44,379 bases of DNA, from positions 1 to 44,379 of the forward strand of contig CACAIE010000011.1 in NCBI GenBank assembly GCA_902532475.1, read 5' to 3'. Under the pieces are notes generated by a model that saw only the letters and a list, made by a program, of their open reading frames with translations, did not search any database and was not told the origin of the DNA. Of the stretch, positions 1 through 8,396 are shown piece after piece (the first letter of the stretch is position 1; each line of letters begins with the position of its first letter). A program made the translations under genes and the position numbers. This DNA is from an uncultured SAR116 cluster alpha proteobacterium (GTDB taxonomy: Bacteria > Pseudomonadota > Alphaproteobacteria > Puniceispirillales > GCA-002684695).

Positions 1-398
1 TCTCCAATCATAAAAGGGGCTAACAAAGTAATAAAAATAGGCATAGTTTGGATTAAAGCTGTAGCAACACTAATATTCAAATAAATAACTGATAAAAGCC
101 AAAGCACTAATCCCAATAATCCTGTTACACTTCGAGCAAAAAGTATTTTTTTCTGTCTTACAATTAAAAGATTTTTTCCTCTTTGATAAAAACCAAACAA
201 TATTAATAGAGGCAAACAAAATAAATATCTAAAAAATAAAATTAGTATCAACGGAGTTTCAGGTGAAAGTATTTTTACAATACTTGCTATTGCCATAGAC
301 ATTATGATCTCAGCAAATAATGATAATGCACCCAACGGAAAATTTTGCTTCACTAGCACAGTTTGTTCTTTTTGAAAATTTCTATTTTGTAAGATCAT
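1..398 (-). CDS. EamA/DMT-family permease, N-terminal part (cut by window edge)
   Basis: An open frame runs leftwards from an ATG at 398 to the window edge without a stop (about 132 codons). The translation has alternating hydrophobic helices and, near the left edge, the segment QTMPIFITLLAPFMIGE, which matches the 'A-L-x-x-x-x-P-l-f-v-x-l-l-a-x-x-x-l-g-E' signature of EamA (drug/metabolite transporter) inner-membrane permeases. Family members usually have about 290-300 aa and ten helices, so roughly the first half is visible. It is divergent from the esterase gene that follows. The substrate cannot be predicted. The family call is fairly secure from this motif. Confidence 0.7.
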   Translation of the reverse strand, partial: MILQNRNFQKEQTVLVKQNFPLGALSLFAEIIMSMAIASIVKILSPETPLILILFFRYLFCLPLLILFGFYQRGKNLLIVRQKKILFARSVTGLLGLVLWLLSVIYLNISVATALIQTMPIFITLLAPFMIG

Positions 399-483
399 AT
401 GATATATTTTAAATAAAGTGATTTAATAATCAAATATAACCCTAGATCAGAAAATACTAAAAGTATTAAGGGCTTTTAAATTG

Positions 484-1419
484 ATGAAACCAGATTATAA
501 AAAAATTCTTGACCCTGAAATTTGGAGGTTCATCCAAAACACAGAGAGTTTCTACTCTGAAACTGAAGAGAAAAATATGTCAATTACTGAAGTTCGTTCA
601 GCTTACAACGAAATGTGTAAATTTTTTTCTATTGCCAAACCGGCCGAAGTGAAGTCTGAAGATAAATTTATTCAGTCAATCCCTATTCGTGTCTATCACA
701 AAATTTCTAATATTAATAAAAAGGTGTCTATCATTTATTTTCATGGTGGCGGTTTTATTCTTGGAGGACTTGAAAGTCATGATAGCTTTTGCTCAGAAAT
801 ATGTGCTGCAACTTCTTTAGAGATTTTTTCAGTTGACTATAAGCTAGCTCCTGAACATTCACCTTATATAGCACTAAAAGAGTGCATGGAATTTATAAAA
901 TGGCATGAAAGCAATATTAAAACGCCATATATCCTTTTAGGAGATAGTGCGGGAGGATGGATAGCAGCAAATATAACCCATCAAATGCGGCATAGCCTAA
1001 ATTTTCTCCATGGGCAATTGCTTATTTACCCTGCACTAGGAGGTGATATGTCAAAAGGAAGTTATATTTATCATGCCAATGCACCCTTGCTGACTACAGA
1101 ATGGATAACATCAAACCGAAGAAAATTTTTTAAGAACAACAGTCTCATAGAAAATGAATTTTTTCCCCTTAAAAACAATGACTTTAAAAACATACCCCCC
1201 ACAGTTGTTTTTTCTGCTGAGTGTGACCCTTTATCTGATGACGGGAAAATATATACCCAAAAGCTTAAGCTTAATAATAATAATGCTAAATGTTTCCTAG
1301 AGAAAGGACTTGTCCATTCATATATCAGGGCAATAAATGTTTCCGAGAAGGCAAATGCTAGCTTTCAAAAGATAGTAAAAGAATTAAATCATCTTGCAGA
1401 AGGTGATTGGCCTCATTAA
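484..1419 (+). CDS. Alpha/beta-hydrolase, hormone-sensitive-lipase-type esterase
   Basis: This is a 311-aa protein of the HSL (family IV) esterase/lipase group. The oxyanion-hole motif HGGGF lies near residues 87-91 and the nucleophile elbow GDSAGG near residues 153-158, with Ser at about 155. A probable catalytic Asp follows in ECDPLSDDG and the His in LVHSYIR near the C terminus. No signal peptide is seen, so it is likely a cytoplasmic carboxylesterase acting on short acyl esters; the substrate is unknown. An in-frame TTG sits at 481, directly before the ATG at 484; I prefer the ATG, which has AAGGG about 11 bases upstream. It stands alone and shows no flagellar promoter. Confidence 0.85.
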   Translation: MKPDYKKILDPEIWRFIQNTESFYSETEEKNMSITEVRSAYNEMCKFFSIAKPAEVKSEDKFIQSIPIRVYHKISNINKKVSIIYFHGGGFILGGLESHDSFCSEICAATSLEIFSVDYKLAPEHSPYIALKECMEFIKWHESNIKTPYILLGDSAGGWIAANITHQMRHSLNFLHGQLLIYPALGGDMSKGSYIYHANAPLLTTEWITSNRRKFFKNNSLIENEFFPLKNNDFKNIPPTVVFSAECDPLSDDGKIYTQKLKLNNNNAKCFLEKGLVHSYIRAINVSEKANASFQKIVKELNHLAEGDWPH

Positions 1420-1593
1420 ACCCTTGTATAAAATACATTTTTCTTGATTGATTCAATTTAATATCATCAAGATGATCCCATTAAAATTTTTAAGGCAAAG
1501 TTTTGATCCACAACAAATGAGTGCTTAGTAATATTTTTGTTTTGTTTGTGTCAGTTCAATGAAAGAAACTCTAAACTTTAATGGATAAAATTG

Positions 1594-2928
1594 ATGCTCG
1601 GTCAAATTAAAAAAAGTGCACTCATAGCTTTTCCTCTTATAATTACACAAGTTGTTCAAATGGGCATCAGTGTTACTGACACTATAATGATTGGTTGGCT
1701 AGGACCTACCGAACTAGCTGCAATGACGCTGGCAAGTACATTATTGTTTATAATGTATATTTGGATCTATGGTTTTCCTAATGCTGGAGTTGCTCTCATT
1801 TCCCAAGCAAGAGGAAGAAAAGATTTTACGTATTTAAGACGTGTATTTAGAATGGGAGTTTGGCTTGTTTCAATAGCAAGTCTATTTAGTGTTGCAGCTC
1901 TCACTCAAACAGACCAAATTTTAAGATTTCTTGGGCAAGAGGATGAGCTCAATTTTTTTGCAGTTGAATACATGGTGATTGCCAAATGGACGGTATTGCC
2001 TTTCATGATTTTTACTATGTTTAGATCATTTTTAATGTCAATTGATCGAGTATACATCATTTTTTGGGTATCAGTTATTGGTCTAGTTTTTAATGCAACT
2101 TTAAATTACTTATTAATTTTTGGAAAATTTGGTGCCCCGCGATTAGAAATTCAAGGGGCTGCAATCGCATCTGTCTCATCTAGTATTTTAATGTTACTTT
2201 TAATATTAACCTACACTCAGTTTGCAAAATCAACTCGTGATTTTAGTTTGTTTAAAAGAGTTTATAGGCTGGACGCAAATACATTGTTGCATGTTTTCAA
2301 GTTAGGGTTTCCTATTGGATTAACTACACTCGTGGAAGTGGGTAGTTTTAGCGCTGCAACAGTTCTAATGGGCTGGGTTGGAAAAATAGAATTGGCAGCC
2401 CATGGTATTCTTATGCAAATTTTTGCTCTTGCGTTTATGGTCTCTTTGGGCATTTCACAAGCTGCTACAATTAGGGTTGGAACATTACTAGGAGCAAACA
2501 ACATGATTGAACTCCGCAAAGCGGCACTGTCAATTTATATCTTGGGTTTAGGAGTTTCTATTTTAATAATTTTGGTTTTAATTGTATCGAAAAATGTTTT
2601 TATAACTCTCTTTTTAGACCAAGGAATTGCAAAATCTAATGAGGTTATAGAATATGCATCAGTATTAATATTTTTCGGAATAGCTTTTCATTTTTTTGAT
2701 TGTGGCCAAATTCTTTCACTAGGCCTTTTGCGTGGCTTGTCAGATACAAAAATACCTTTTTACCTTAGTCTAGTTTCCTTTTGGGGAATTGGCATTTCTG
2801 TGGCGTATTTTCTTTCAATTTACACTAATTTTGGTGGATTTGGTGTTTGGATAGGTTTGGGACTAGGTATGGTATCTTGTTTCGTTAGTTTGAGTTATCG
2901 GTTTGAAATCTTAAATAAAAATTTTTGA
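1594..2928 (+). CDS. MATE-family multidrug/cation antiporter
   Basis: A 444-aa integral membrane protein with about twelve hydrophobic helices, the usual size for the MATE (NorM/DinF-like) family. The N-terminal segment (ALIAFPLIITQVVQMG, then DTIMIGWLGPTELAA) is characteristic of MATE helix 1 and 2, with a similar pattern repeated in the second half (LGFPIGLTTLVEVGSF, then MGWVGKIELAAHGI), as expected for the two pseudo-symmetric MATE bundles. It should exchange Na+ or H+ for organic cations at the inner membrane. An in-frame TTG at 1591 directly precedes the ATG at 1594. It is a single gene, convergent with the dehydratase downstream. No binding-site residue allows the substrate to be named. 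Confidence 0.9.
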   Translation: MLGQIKKSALIAFPLIITQVVQMGISVTDTIMIGWLGPTELAAMTLASTLLFIMYIWIYGFPNAGVALISQARGRKDFTYLRRVFRMGVWLVSIASLFSVAALTQTDQILRFLGQEDELNFFAVEYMVIAKWTVLPFMIFTMFRSFLMSIDRVYIIFWVSVIGLVFNATLNYLLIFGKFGAPRLEIQGAAIASVSSSILMLLLILTYTQFAKSTRDFSLFKRVYRLDANTLLHVFKLGFPIGLTTLVEVGSFSAATVLMGWVGKIELAAHGILMQIFALAFMVSLGISQAATIRVGTLLGANNMIELRKAALSIYILGLGVSILIILVLIVSKNVFITLFLDQGIAKSNEVIEYASVLIFFGIAFHFFDCGQILSLGLLRGLSDTKIPFYLSLVSFWGIGISVAYFLSIYTNFGGFGVWIGLGLGMVSCFVSLSYRFEILNKNF

Positions 2929-2961
2929 TAAAAAATGTTATCGCATAATTATTAGAAAAGG

Positions 2962-3996
2962 TTAAAATTTATAAATCCATTTATCTGATTTAATAAATTG
3001 TTCTCCCCTCTCAAGAAGAGAAGAGTAAGATAGGGAATCTATATTAGCTCCACACATTAAAAGACCTACTTTTTTGTTTTTTAACTTTTTATTTAACGGT
3101 CTTGCCAAAGCAGCAAGAGTAGCGGCGGCGGCAGGCTCAACTGCAAGTTTTGCCTCCTGCTGAAGCATTAGCATAGAAGCGCATATTTCATCATCACTTA
3201 CAGTTACAATTTCATCAATATATTTTTTGCAAACTGCATAACTAAAAGGGAGTGTCATTGGAGGCGCTAAACTATCTACAATTGTGTTAGTATTAGCATT
3301 TTGAATGGGTTTCCCCTCAATAAAACTAGTATACATTGAGTTAGCACCCTCTGGTTCTACTCCAAACACACTACATTTGGTGTTCATCATTTTAATAGCT
3401 GAAGCAACTCCACTTATGAGTCCCCCACCTCCAATTGATACAATGACTGCATCTAAGTCAGGAATACTTTCGATGAATTCGATTCCAATGCCTGCTGTAC
3501 CTAGAGTTGTGTTTACGCCTTCAAATGGATGAATGAATGTTCTTAATTCTTCATCAACCAATTTTTTTGCTGTTTCAAAAAGTTCCTCTATTTTGTCTGT
3601 GATTAATATTTCCGCACCTTCTAATTTAGCTTGAGCAACACGATAAGGGTTAGCTGTCGACCTCATTACTACTTTTGCTGATAACCCTAATTTTCTTGCT
3701 GCCCAGGAAGCCGCAATTGCGTGATTTCCTGCACTAGCAGCTGTTATTCCATATTTTTTTTTATTTTCTTCTATCTCATAACAAACTGATAAAGCTCCGC
3801 GAGCTTTAAAAGTTCCCGTGAACTGAAACAACTCTAATTTCATAAAAATATCAGTTTGTGGGAAAAGTTTTTTTATACATGAAGAATTAAAATGAATGAC
3901 TGGTGTATGAATTATTTCATTTTTTAATTTTTCTTTTTTTTTCCTGATTGCCTCTATATTTAACAGACGTAAATTTTGAATTATTTGTTTATCCAT
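2962..3996 (-). CDS. PLP-dependent threonine/serine dehydratase family (fold type II)
   Basis: A 344-aa enzyme of the threonine dehydratase/serine racemase family. The PLP-lysine motif is TGTFKARGA, Lys at about 64, a variant of the usual S-F-K-x-R-G. The SAGNHA substrate loop follows near 90 and the phosphate-binding glycine loop SIGGGGLISG lies in the middle. It lacks the C-terminal ACT-like regulatory domain of biosynthetic IlvA, so a catabolic threonine/serine ammonia-lyase, a hydroxyaspartate ammonia-lyase or a EutB-type ectoine enzyme are all possible. It lies 20 bases downstream of the methyltransferase gene in the same direction and may be cotranscribed with it and the tup genes. Confidence 0.85.
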   Translation of the reverse strand: MDKQIIQNLRLLNIEAIRKKKEKLKNEIIHTPVIHFNSSCIKKLFPQTDIFMKLELFQFTGTFKARGALSVCYEIEENKKKYGITAASAGNHAIAASWAARKLGLSAKVVMRSTANPYRVAQAKLEGAEILITDKIEELFETAKKLVDEELRTFIHPFEGVNTTLGTAGIGIEFIESIPDLDAVIVSIGGGGLISGVASAIKMMNTKCSVFGVEPEGANSMYTSFIEGKPIQNANTNTIVDSLAPPMTLPFSYAVCKKYIDEIVTVSDDEICASMLMLQQEAKLAVEPAAAATLAALARPLNKKLKNKKVGLLMCGANIDSLSYSSLLERGEQFIKSDKWIYKF

Positions 3997-4017
3997 CTTA
4001 ATGCTTTTTTATAATAA

Positions 4018-4620
4018 TCAGTTTGAATTAAATTTAAAAAATAGATGCATTATATTAATTTTTGATCCATCATAGCCTTTACTAGACTCCCTTGTGATTT
4101 TATTTAACTTAAATCCATATTTTTTTGTTATATTTAGAACCTCTTCTTCTTGATAATAGCAATAAAATCTATCTAATTTATCTCTCACCACCTTAGATCC
4201 TTCATGAATACCAATATACAAAGTTGCACCATCTTTCATGCTATTTCTTAAAAGATTAATAATAATTGGAAAATTTGACTTAGGTGTATGTTGAAGTGAA
4301 AAACTAGCCCATACACCATTAAAAAATGCTTGATGTTTTATACCCATAAAATCACAACATAATAATTTTATTTTGTCATTTTTAGGAATTTGTTCCAACA
4401 TTCCCTTAGATGCATCTAAAGCGGTTACATAATAACCTTCAGAAGCAAAGTACATTGAACTCCATCCAGTTCCACAACCAAAATCTAAAATCTCTCCACT
4501 TTTTGGAATGTTTTTAAGAAAAAAATCTAATTGTAGATTTTTTTTGTGTGCAGATGACCATGATGAATATTCAGGTGCTTTGCTGTTGTAAAAATCTATA
4601 GTTTTTTTATCAATTACCAT
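4018..4620 (-). CDS. Class I SAM-dependent methyltransferase
   Basis: A 200-aa protein with the Rossmann SAM-binding motif I LDFGCGTGWSS followed by motif II VTALDASKGML (the acidic residue that holds the ribose hydroxyls) and a post-motif containing FNGVWASFSLQH. This is the methyltransferase-11/25 type; the acceptor cannot be inferred. An upstream in-frame TTG at 4632 would add four residues; I chose the ATG at 4620. The gene sits between tupC-like and dehydratase genes on the same strand with very short gaps, so it is probably part of one transcript, but no functional link to tungstate transport is evident. Confidence 0.85.
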   Translation of the reverse strand: MVIDKKTIDFYNSKAPEYSSWSSAHKKNLQLDFFLKNIPKSGEILDFGCGTGWSSMYFASEGYYVTALDASKGMLEQIPKNDKIKLLCCDFMGIKHQAFFNGVWASFSLQHTPKSNFPIIINLLRNSMKDGATLYIGIHEGSKVVRDKLDRFYCYYQEEEVLNITKKYGFKLNKITRESSKGYDGSKINIMHLFFKFNSN

Positions 4621-4641
4621 TGAGCCACTCAAGAACTATAA

Positions 4642-5397
4642 TTAAAGTTTACCTTCTAAATAATTTTTTACTATTTTTGACTTTGGTTTAGAAAAAAAAT
4701 TATCTGCGTTAGAATGTTCTACTAGTTCACCATTATCAATAAATACAACTTCATCAGCCAACCTTTTAGCCTGCAAAATATTATGTGTAACAAAAATTAT
4801 TTTTATACCAAATTGTTTTGAAGTAACAATTATATTCTCAATAATGTTGGTTGTTGCTGGATCTAGATTAGCTGTTGGTTCGTCAAGCAAAATAAGACTT
4901 GGCTTTAAAAGCAAGGACCTTACCAAGGATAATCTTTGTTGCTCGCCTAAAGATAGTAACTTTGCAGGTTGTTTTTTTTGATCTAGAAGTCCAACTAAAC
5001 TCAAAAGATCATCTTTTATAAAGTTGTATGACTTGCCAGTTAAGCCTTCAATGAAATCAAGGTTTGAGATTACAGATCTTCTAAGCAAGATTGGTTTTTG
5101 AAAAATTAATGCTTGCTTTCGTTTTAAATCTGATGTGATTTTATTTCCATTCCAAAGAATTGCCCCTGAAGAAGGTTCTAAGATTCCATTTATTAATTTC
5201 AACAAAATACTTTTACCTGCTCCGTTAGGGCCCATTATAACTGTTATTAAACTTGATTTGATGCTTAGATTTAATCTAGATAAAATTTTTTTTTCATCTA
5301 TTGAGAAAGTTAAATTTTTCAACACAATGGGTAAGAAATTATCATCAACTTTCAGTTGAAGACTTTCGAATATTTTTTTTATTTTAGGCAAATGCAT
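4642..5397 (-). CDS. tupC: ABC transporter ATPase, TupC-like (tungstate uptake)
   Basis: A 251-aa ATP-binding cassette subunit. It has Walker A GPNGAGKS, the Q-loop at LIFQKP, the signature LSLGEQQR (a conservative variant of LSGGQ), Walker B LILLDEPTANLD and the switch His in FVTHN. The start overlaps the end of the permease gene by 14 bases, so the two are translationally linked. The TupC assignment comes from the adjacent TupB-type permease rather than the ATPase itself. It energises uptake of an oxyanion across the inner membrane, most probably tungstate for tungsto- or molybdoenzymes. No TupA binding protein is next to it. Confidence 0.8.
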   Translation of the reverse strand: MHLPKIKKIFESLQLKVDDNFLPIVLKNLTFSIDEKKILSRLNLSIKSSLITVIMGPNGAGKSILLKLINGILEPSSGAILWNGNKITSDLKRKQALIFQKPILLRRSVISNLDFIEGLTGKSYNFIKDDLLSLVGLLDQKKQPAKLLSLGEQQRLSLVRSLLLKPSLILLDEPTANLDPATTNIIENIIVTSKQFGIKIIFVTHNILQAKRLADEVVFIDNGELVEHSNADNFFSKPKSKIVKNYLEGKL

Positions 5398-6091
5398 ATC
5401 TTTTTGAAGTTAGGTTCAAAGCCATCACTAGAGCATTCACTGAAAGAGAAATTAATAAAAGAATAATCCCTAAAGCCAATGCAAATGGCAAATTACCCAT
5501 TGAAGTCTCAAGAGCGATTGAAGTAGTCATCACTCTGGTAAAATGATTTATATTTCCCCCAACTATAATAACAGCTCCCACTTCAGCAATTCCCCTTCCA
5601 AACCCAGCTAAAGATACTGTAATTAGAGAGTAGCGTGCATCCCATAACAGTGTCTTGATAATCTGAAACTTTGACATATTTAAAGATTTAAAAAAATCAG
5701 CATATTCATTTTCAAGATCTTCAATAACTTGCCTTGAAAGGGCTAAAACAATAGGAGTTATTATTATAGACTGCGCTAAAATCATTGCTGAGGGAGTATA
5801 AAGTAAATTCATCCAACCTAGAGGACCTGATTTTGATAAAAGCATATAAACAACCAATCCTACAACAACTGGAGGCAAAGCCATAAAACTATTGATTATG
5901 ATTAAAATGAACCCGCGTCCAAAAAATTTATTTGAAGCTAACAATGAACCCAAGGAAAATCCAATTATACAAGCAATTACAAGTGCAATTAAACTGACTT
6001 TCAAAGACAAAAAAACTATTTCTAAAAGATTAGAGTCAAAAGACAATACTAAGTTTAAAGCTAATTTAAAGGCTTCAGCAAATTCAAACAT
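5384..6091 (-). CDS. tupB: ABC transporter permease, TupB-like (tungstate uptake)
   Basis: A 235-aa inner-membrane permease with five to six hydrophobic helices. The EAA-type coupling loop appears as LSRQVIEDLE...FKSLNMSKFQI. The segment GRGIAEVGAVIIVGGNI followed by TRVMTTSIALETSMGN is highly characteristic of TupB/WtpB-type tungstate permeases. It is the first gene of tupB-tupC on the minus strand. Upstream is the lytic transglycosylase gene, not a periplasmic TupA, so the substrate-binding protein must be encoded elsewhere or has been replaced. Confidence in the family is high; specificity for tungstate over molybdate is inferred. Confidence 0.85.
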   Translation of the reverse strand: MFEFAEAFKLALNLVLSFDSNLLEIVFLSLKVSLIALVIACIIGFSLGSLLASNKFFGRGFILIIINSFMALPPVVVGLVVYMLLSKSGPLGWMNLLYTPSAMILAQSIIITPIVLALSRQVIEDLENEYADFFKSLNMSKFQIIKTLLWDARYSLITVSLAGFGRGIAEVGAVIIVGGNINHFTRVMTTSIALETSMGNLPFALALGIILLLISLSVNALVMALNLTSKRYAFA

Positions 6092-6142
6092 AAATCTATT
6101 ATAAAAAAATTAATAATCTGAATATTTTATATAATTATTTTT

Positions 6143-6961
6143 CTAGTTTTTAAATTCTTTTCTGAATTTAAGAACTAGATGCCATCTTTCATTAATGAAT
6201 TTAGGCTTTTGCGGAGATTTACTTGAAACTATCTTCGGATCTTTATTTAAATTTATATCCTTTTTATTCTTTTGATGAACGCCGTTCTTTTTAATAGATT
6301 GTAAATCTTTAATAACAGCTAATTTTTTGAAGCTCTTATAGTCAGGCTTAGCCAGAGGTAAAGTTAAGTTTGCTTTAATTAATTGGGAAGAAGATGAAAC
6401 AAAAGGATCAATTTTCTTATCTTTTCCATGCCAAGCAGCAATTACTTTTTGGTGATATTTTATATTTTTACTTGGATCTGATGAGTGATAATACTTTATT
6501 GCTGAATTCCAATCACCATGATTTCTAAATAGATTTTTCAAAAATGCCGCAGCATAATTAATATTTACCTTGGGATCAAATGCTTCTTCAAGAGATGAAA
6601 ATTTCTTAGAATGCCATTTTAAACTAATTTGCATGCATCCAACATCTAAGTTTAAATCGCCAATATTTAAATGATCTTCAACATATTTAATTGCATCCGG
6701 CTTACTTTCAAAAAATAAACCTTCTCCTGAATGATTGACTGTCCACGGCCATCCCTTTTTAGGTTTACCATTGATGATGCGACCTGCTTCAACATTGGAA
6801 ATACTTGAAAGTATTCCCACTGGAAGATCTTGTTTTTCTTCAACCACACTTGCTAAATATTCACAGTCAGGGACTGCTTTAGCAATTGAATAATTAGCTC
6901 CTGAAATGAAAGTAATTACAAAAATAATTAAATAAAATAATTTTTCTTTTTTGATAATCAT
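6143..6961 (-). CDS. Periplasmic lytic transglycosylase (SLT domain), probably flagellum-dedicated
   Basis: A 272-aa protein with an N-terminal signal peptide (residues 1 to about 28) and an SLT-type lysozyme-like domain. The catalytic Glu is at about 58 in SNVEAGR, followed by DVGCMQISLKWH, the G-x-M-Q-I motif of family 1 transglycosylases, then a Y-rich C-terminal helix region and a basic tail. It cuts peptidoglycan, making room for envelope-spanning structures. A sigma-54 promoter (7010-7025) reads straight into it, and FlgJ in this window has no muramidase domain. Together these suggest it is the rod-penetration enzyme, analogous to SltF of Rhodobacter. That role is inferred; the enzyme family is clear. 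Confidence 0.85.
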   Translation of the reverse strand: MIIKKEKLFYLIIFVITFISGANYSIAKAVPDCEYLASVVEEKQDLPVGILSSISNVEAGRIINGKPKKGWPWTVNHSGEGLFFESKPDAIKYVEDHLNIGDLNLDVGCMQISLKWHSKKFSSLEEAFDPKVNINYAAAFLKNLFRNHGDWNSAIKYYHSSDPSKNIKYHQKVIAAWHGKDKKIDPFVSSSSQLIKANLTLPLAKPDYKSFKKLAVIKDLQSIKKNGVHQKNKKDINLNKDPKIVSSKSPQKPKFINERWHLVLKFRKEFKN

Positions 6962-7009
6962 AATAAAAATTTATAAGCTGAAGGATTAAAAACTGCTTAT
7001 GAAATTTGA

Positions 7010-7025
7010 GCAATTGTTGTGCCAA
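7010..7025 (-). promoter_or_regulatory. Sigma-54 (-24/-12) promoter of the lytic transglycosylase gene
   Basis: Read on the minus strand the site is TTGGCACAACAATTGC. It matches TGGCAC-N5-TTGC exactly, with ten bases between the GG and GC. It lies about 50 bases upstream of the ATG at 6961. It is among the best -24/-12 matches in the window. Confidence 0.85.
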
Positions 7026-7066
7026 CAATCCTGATTGTTTAACATTTTTGATCCTAAGTCGTATTA

Positions 7067-7270
7067 ATGTTCATGGAACTAGGTATTTTAAACAAAATCG
7101 ACCAAGATTTAAAGAATCCAAGGAATAATAAGCATAGCTTAAATTCCTCCGACGACCACTTAGAAGATGAGAATAACTATCATCAATACAATCAAAGCCT
7201 TATGAAGAACCCTTTAAAAGAATATAAGGCCTCTACTTTAGATTGGCTTTGTGGGCAGGCAAGAATTTAA
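7067..7270 (+). CDS. Small hypothetical protein, Asn/Asp-rich
   Basis: A possible 67-aa protein (or 65 aa from the second ATG at 7073). It is hydrophilic and rich in Asn, Asp, His and Lys, with a more conserved-looking end (YKASTLDWLCGQARI). There is no signal peptide, membrane segment or recognised domain. No good Shine-Dalgarno sequence is visible. It is divergent from the transglycosylase gene and 20 bases upstream of another small gene on the same strand, so the two may form a small operon. I do not recognise it; it might be non-coding. Confidence 0.4.
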   Translation: MFMELGILNKIDQDLKNPRNNKHSLNSSDDHLEDENNYHQYNQSLMKNPLKEYKASTLDWLCGQARI

Positions 7271-7290
7271 ATTTTGAATATGGAATTAGA

Positions 7291-7482
7291 ATGGCAGAAG
7301 AAGAAACAAAAGAAGAAGAGGTTGATTTAGGTGTAAAGCTCGAAAAGTTAGTCGAAGAAATAAAAGAAGTAATGGAAAGAAGAAGTGAAAGAATTGCTGA
7401 ACTTCGAACTGAAATAGAGAGCATTGAACAAGACAACGTAAAATTAGAAAACACGATCGGCGAGCTATTAAAAGGTTTCTAA
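7291..7482 (+). CDS. Small coiled-coil protein
   Basis: A 63-aa, strongly charged protein. From about residue 10 it is predicted by eye to be a continuous alpha helix with heptad spacing of Leu/Ile/Val (LEKLVEEIKEVMERR, then IAELRTEIESIEQDNVKLENTI), so a parallel coiled coil or helical hairpin is likely. The frame is open upstream to 7243, but the ATG at 7291 gives a simple acidic N terminus (MAEEETKEEE). It follows the 7067 gene at a short distance and converges with the 71-aa gene. It is unrecognised; the regular coiled coil argues that it is real. Confidence 0.6.
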   Translation: MAEEETKEEEVDLGVKLEKLVEEIKEVMERRSERIAELRTEIESIEQDNVKLENTIGELLKGF

Positions 7483-7512
7483 TAATTAATAGGTAATACT
7501 TTTGTTCTTTGC

Positions 7513-7728
7513 CTATTCTTCGTGGTCAATTATATCGTCATTATCATCATCAGGGCCAGGGATATAAGCCTTTCCCTGAATAGCTCTGGCACCTAAGGTG
7601 TCTGATAGTTTTTTATTTTTGCCCATAAATTTTGATAATTCATTTTCAACTTTATTTTCAGCTTCTTCAGGTGTTTCAGCTTCAATATCAGCTACACCAT
7701 CAATAATCCAATGAACTTTAACTTGCAT
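7513..7728 (-). CDS. Small conserved-looking protein, third gene of the NHLP/Sel1 operon
   Basis: A 71-aa protein starting MQVKVHWIIDGVADIEA and ending in a very acidic tail (residues about 58-71). The N-terminal half alternates beta-strand and helix (VKVHWIIDGVADIEAETPEEAENKVENEL), a pattern typical of small ferredoxin-like folds in which a short helix follows 'AETPEEAE'. No domain is recognised with certainty. It lies 11 bases downstream of the Sel1-repeat gene on the same strand, so it is very probably cotranscribed with it. Confidence 0.65.
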   Translation of the reverse strand: MQVKVHWIIDGVADIEAETPEEAENKVENELSKFMGKNKKLSDTLGARAIQGKAYIPGPDDDNDDIIDHEE

Positions 7729-7739
7729 AAATTAATCCT

Positions 7740-8396
7740 CTAATCTTTGAACGGTTCAATTTTCTCACCTTTTCTCAATTTTTCAAACATTATTGAAGCT
7801 TCCTGCTGAATTTCAACAATTTTTTCATTATCAACATTCTCAAGTATTGAGTCTCTTTTTTCTTTTGCTTCTAAATCACCAAAGGCTGAAGCTATCGAAT
7901 AAAATAAGTATGCTTTATTATAATCCTCTTCAGGTAAAATATCTAAATAAAATTTACCATAATGGAGTAATGCTTTTCTATTACCTATGTTAATTTTATT
8001 CAATATAAAAACTGACACCTTTTCTCGAATTTCTTGGTGAGCTGTTTCAGGAACTAATTCTAAAATTTTTTCTAAAACCTTGTCAGCTTTTTCCAATCCT
8101 CCAGCAAAAGACAACCATGACCAATATAACGCTTGGCTATAATTTTGGGCTCTCCCAAGACCGTTACGTGTTAAAATTGCATAATTAAATTGCGCATCTA
8201 TATCGCCTTCTTCAGCTAATTTCTCAAAAATATCTGCTGCAAATTCGTAGTTTTTTTCCTTAACTGCATTTACTGCTTTTGTAAATTCTTCAAGTGTTTG
8301 ATTTTCTACCTTTGTTAATTCTTCATTTTCATCGGAAAATCCAAAACTTGGAATGATTAAAATTAATAAGAGAGAAAATAAAATATACTTAACCAT
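7740..8396 (-). CDS. Secreted Sel1/TPR-repeat protein
   Basis: A 218-aa protein with an N-terminal signal peptide (hydrophobic KYILFSLLLILIIPSFGFS). Helical repeats follow that match the Sel1-like pattern (EKLAEEGDIDAQFNYAIL, then GLGRAQNYSQALYWSWLSF, where A-x-x-W-x-x-x-A is typical). Sel1 repeats mediate protein-protein contacts; the location is probably periplasmic. Its ATG overlaps the stop codon of the NHLP-like gene (TAATG), indicating coupled translation. Proteins of this class near flagellar genes may act as assembly or motor accessory factors, but nothing in the sequence proves this. Confidence 0.75.
   Translation of the reverse strand: MVKYILFSLLLILIIPSFGFSDENEELTKVENQTLEEFTKAVNAVKEKNYEFAADIFEKLAEEGDIDAQFNYAILTRNGLGRAQNYSQALYWSWLSFAGGLEKADKVLEKILELVPETAHQEIREKVSVFILNKINIGNRKALLHYGKFYLDILPEEDYNKAYLFYSIASAFGDLEAKEKRDSILENVDNEKIVEIQQEASIMFEKLRKGEKIEPFKD

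Noticed and set aside
6982-6995. GG-N10-GC spacing on the plus strand before the 7067 gene, a possible sigma-54 site
   Set aside because: Flanks do not fit (AGGATT and CTGC instead of TGGCAC and TTGC); GG-N10-GC alone occurs by chance.
7067-7482. The two small genes as one frameshifted gene
   Set aside because: The second has its own ATG after the stop of the first, and the two parts differ completely in composition. Not excluded, but two genes is simpler.
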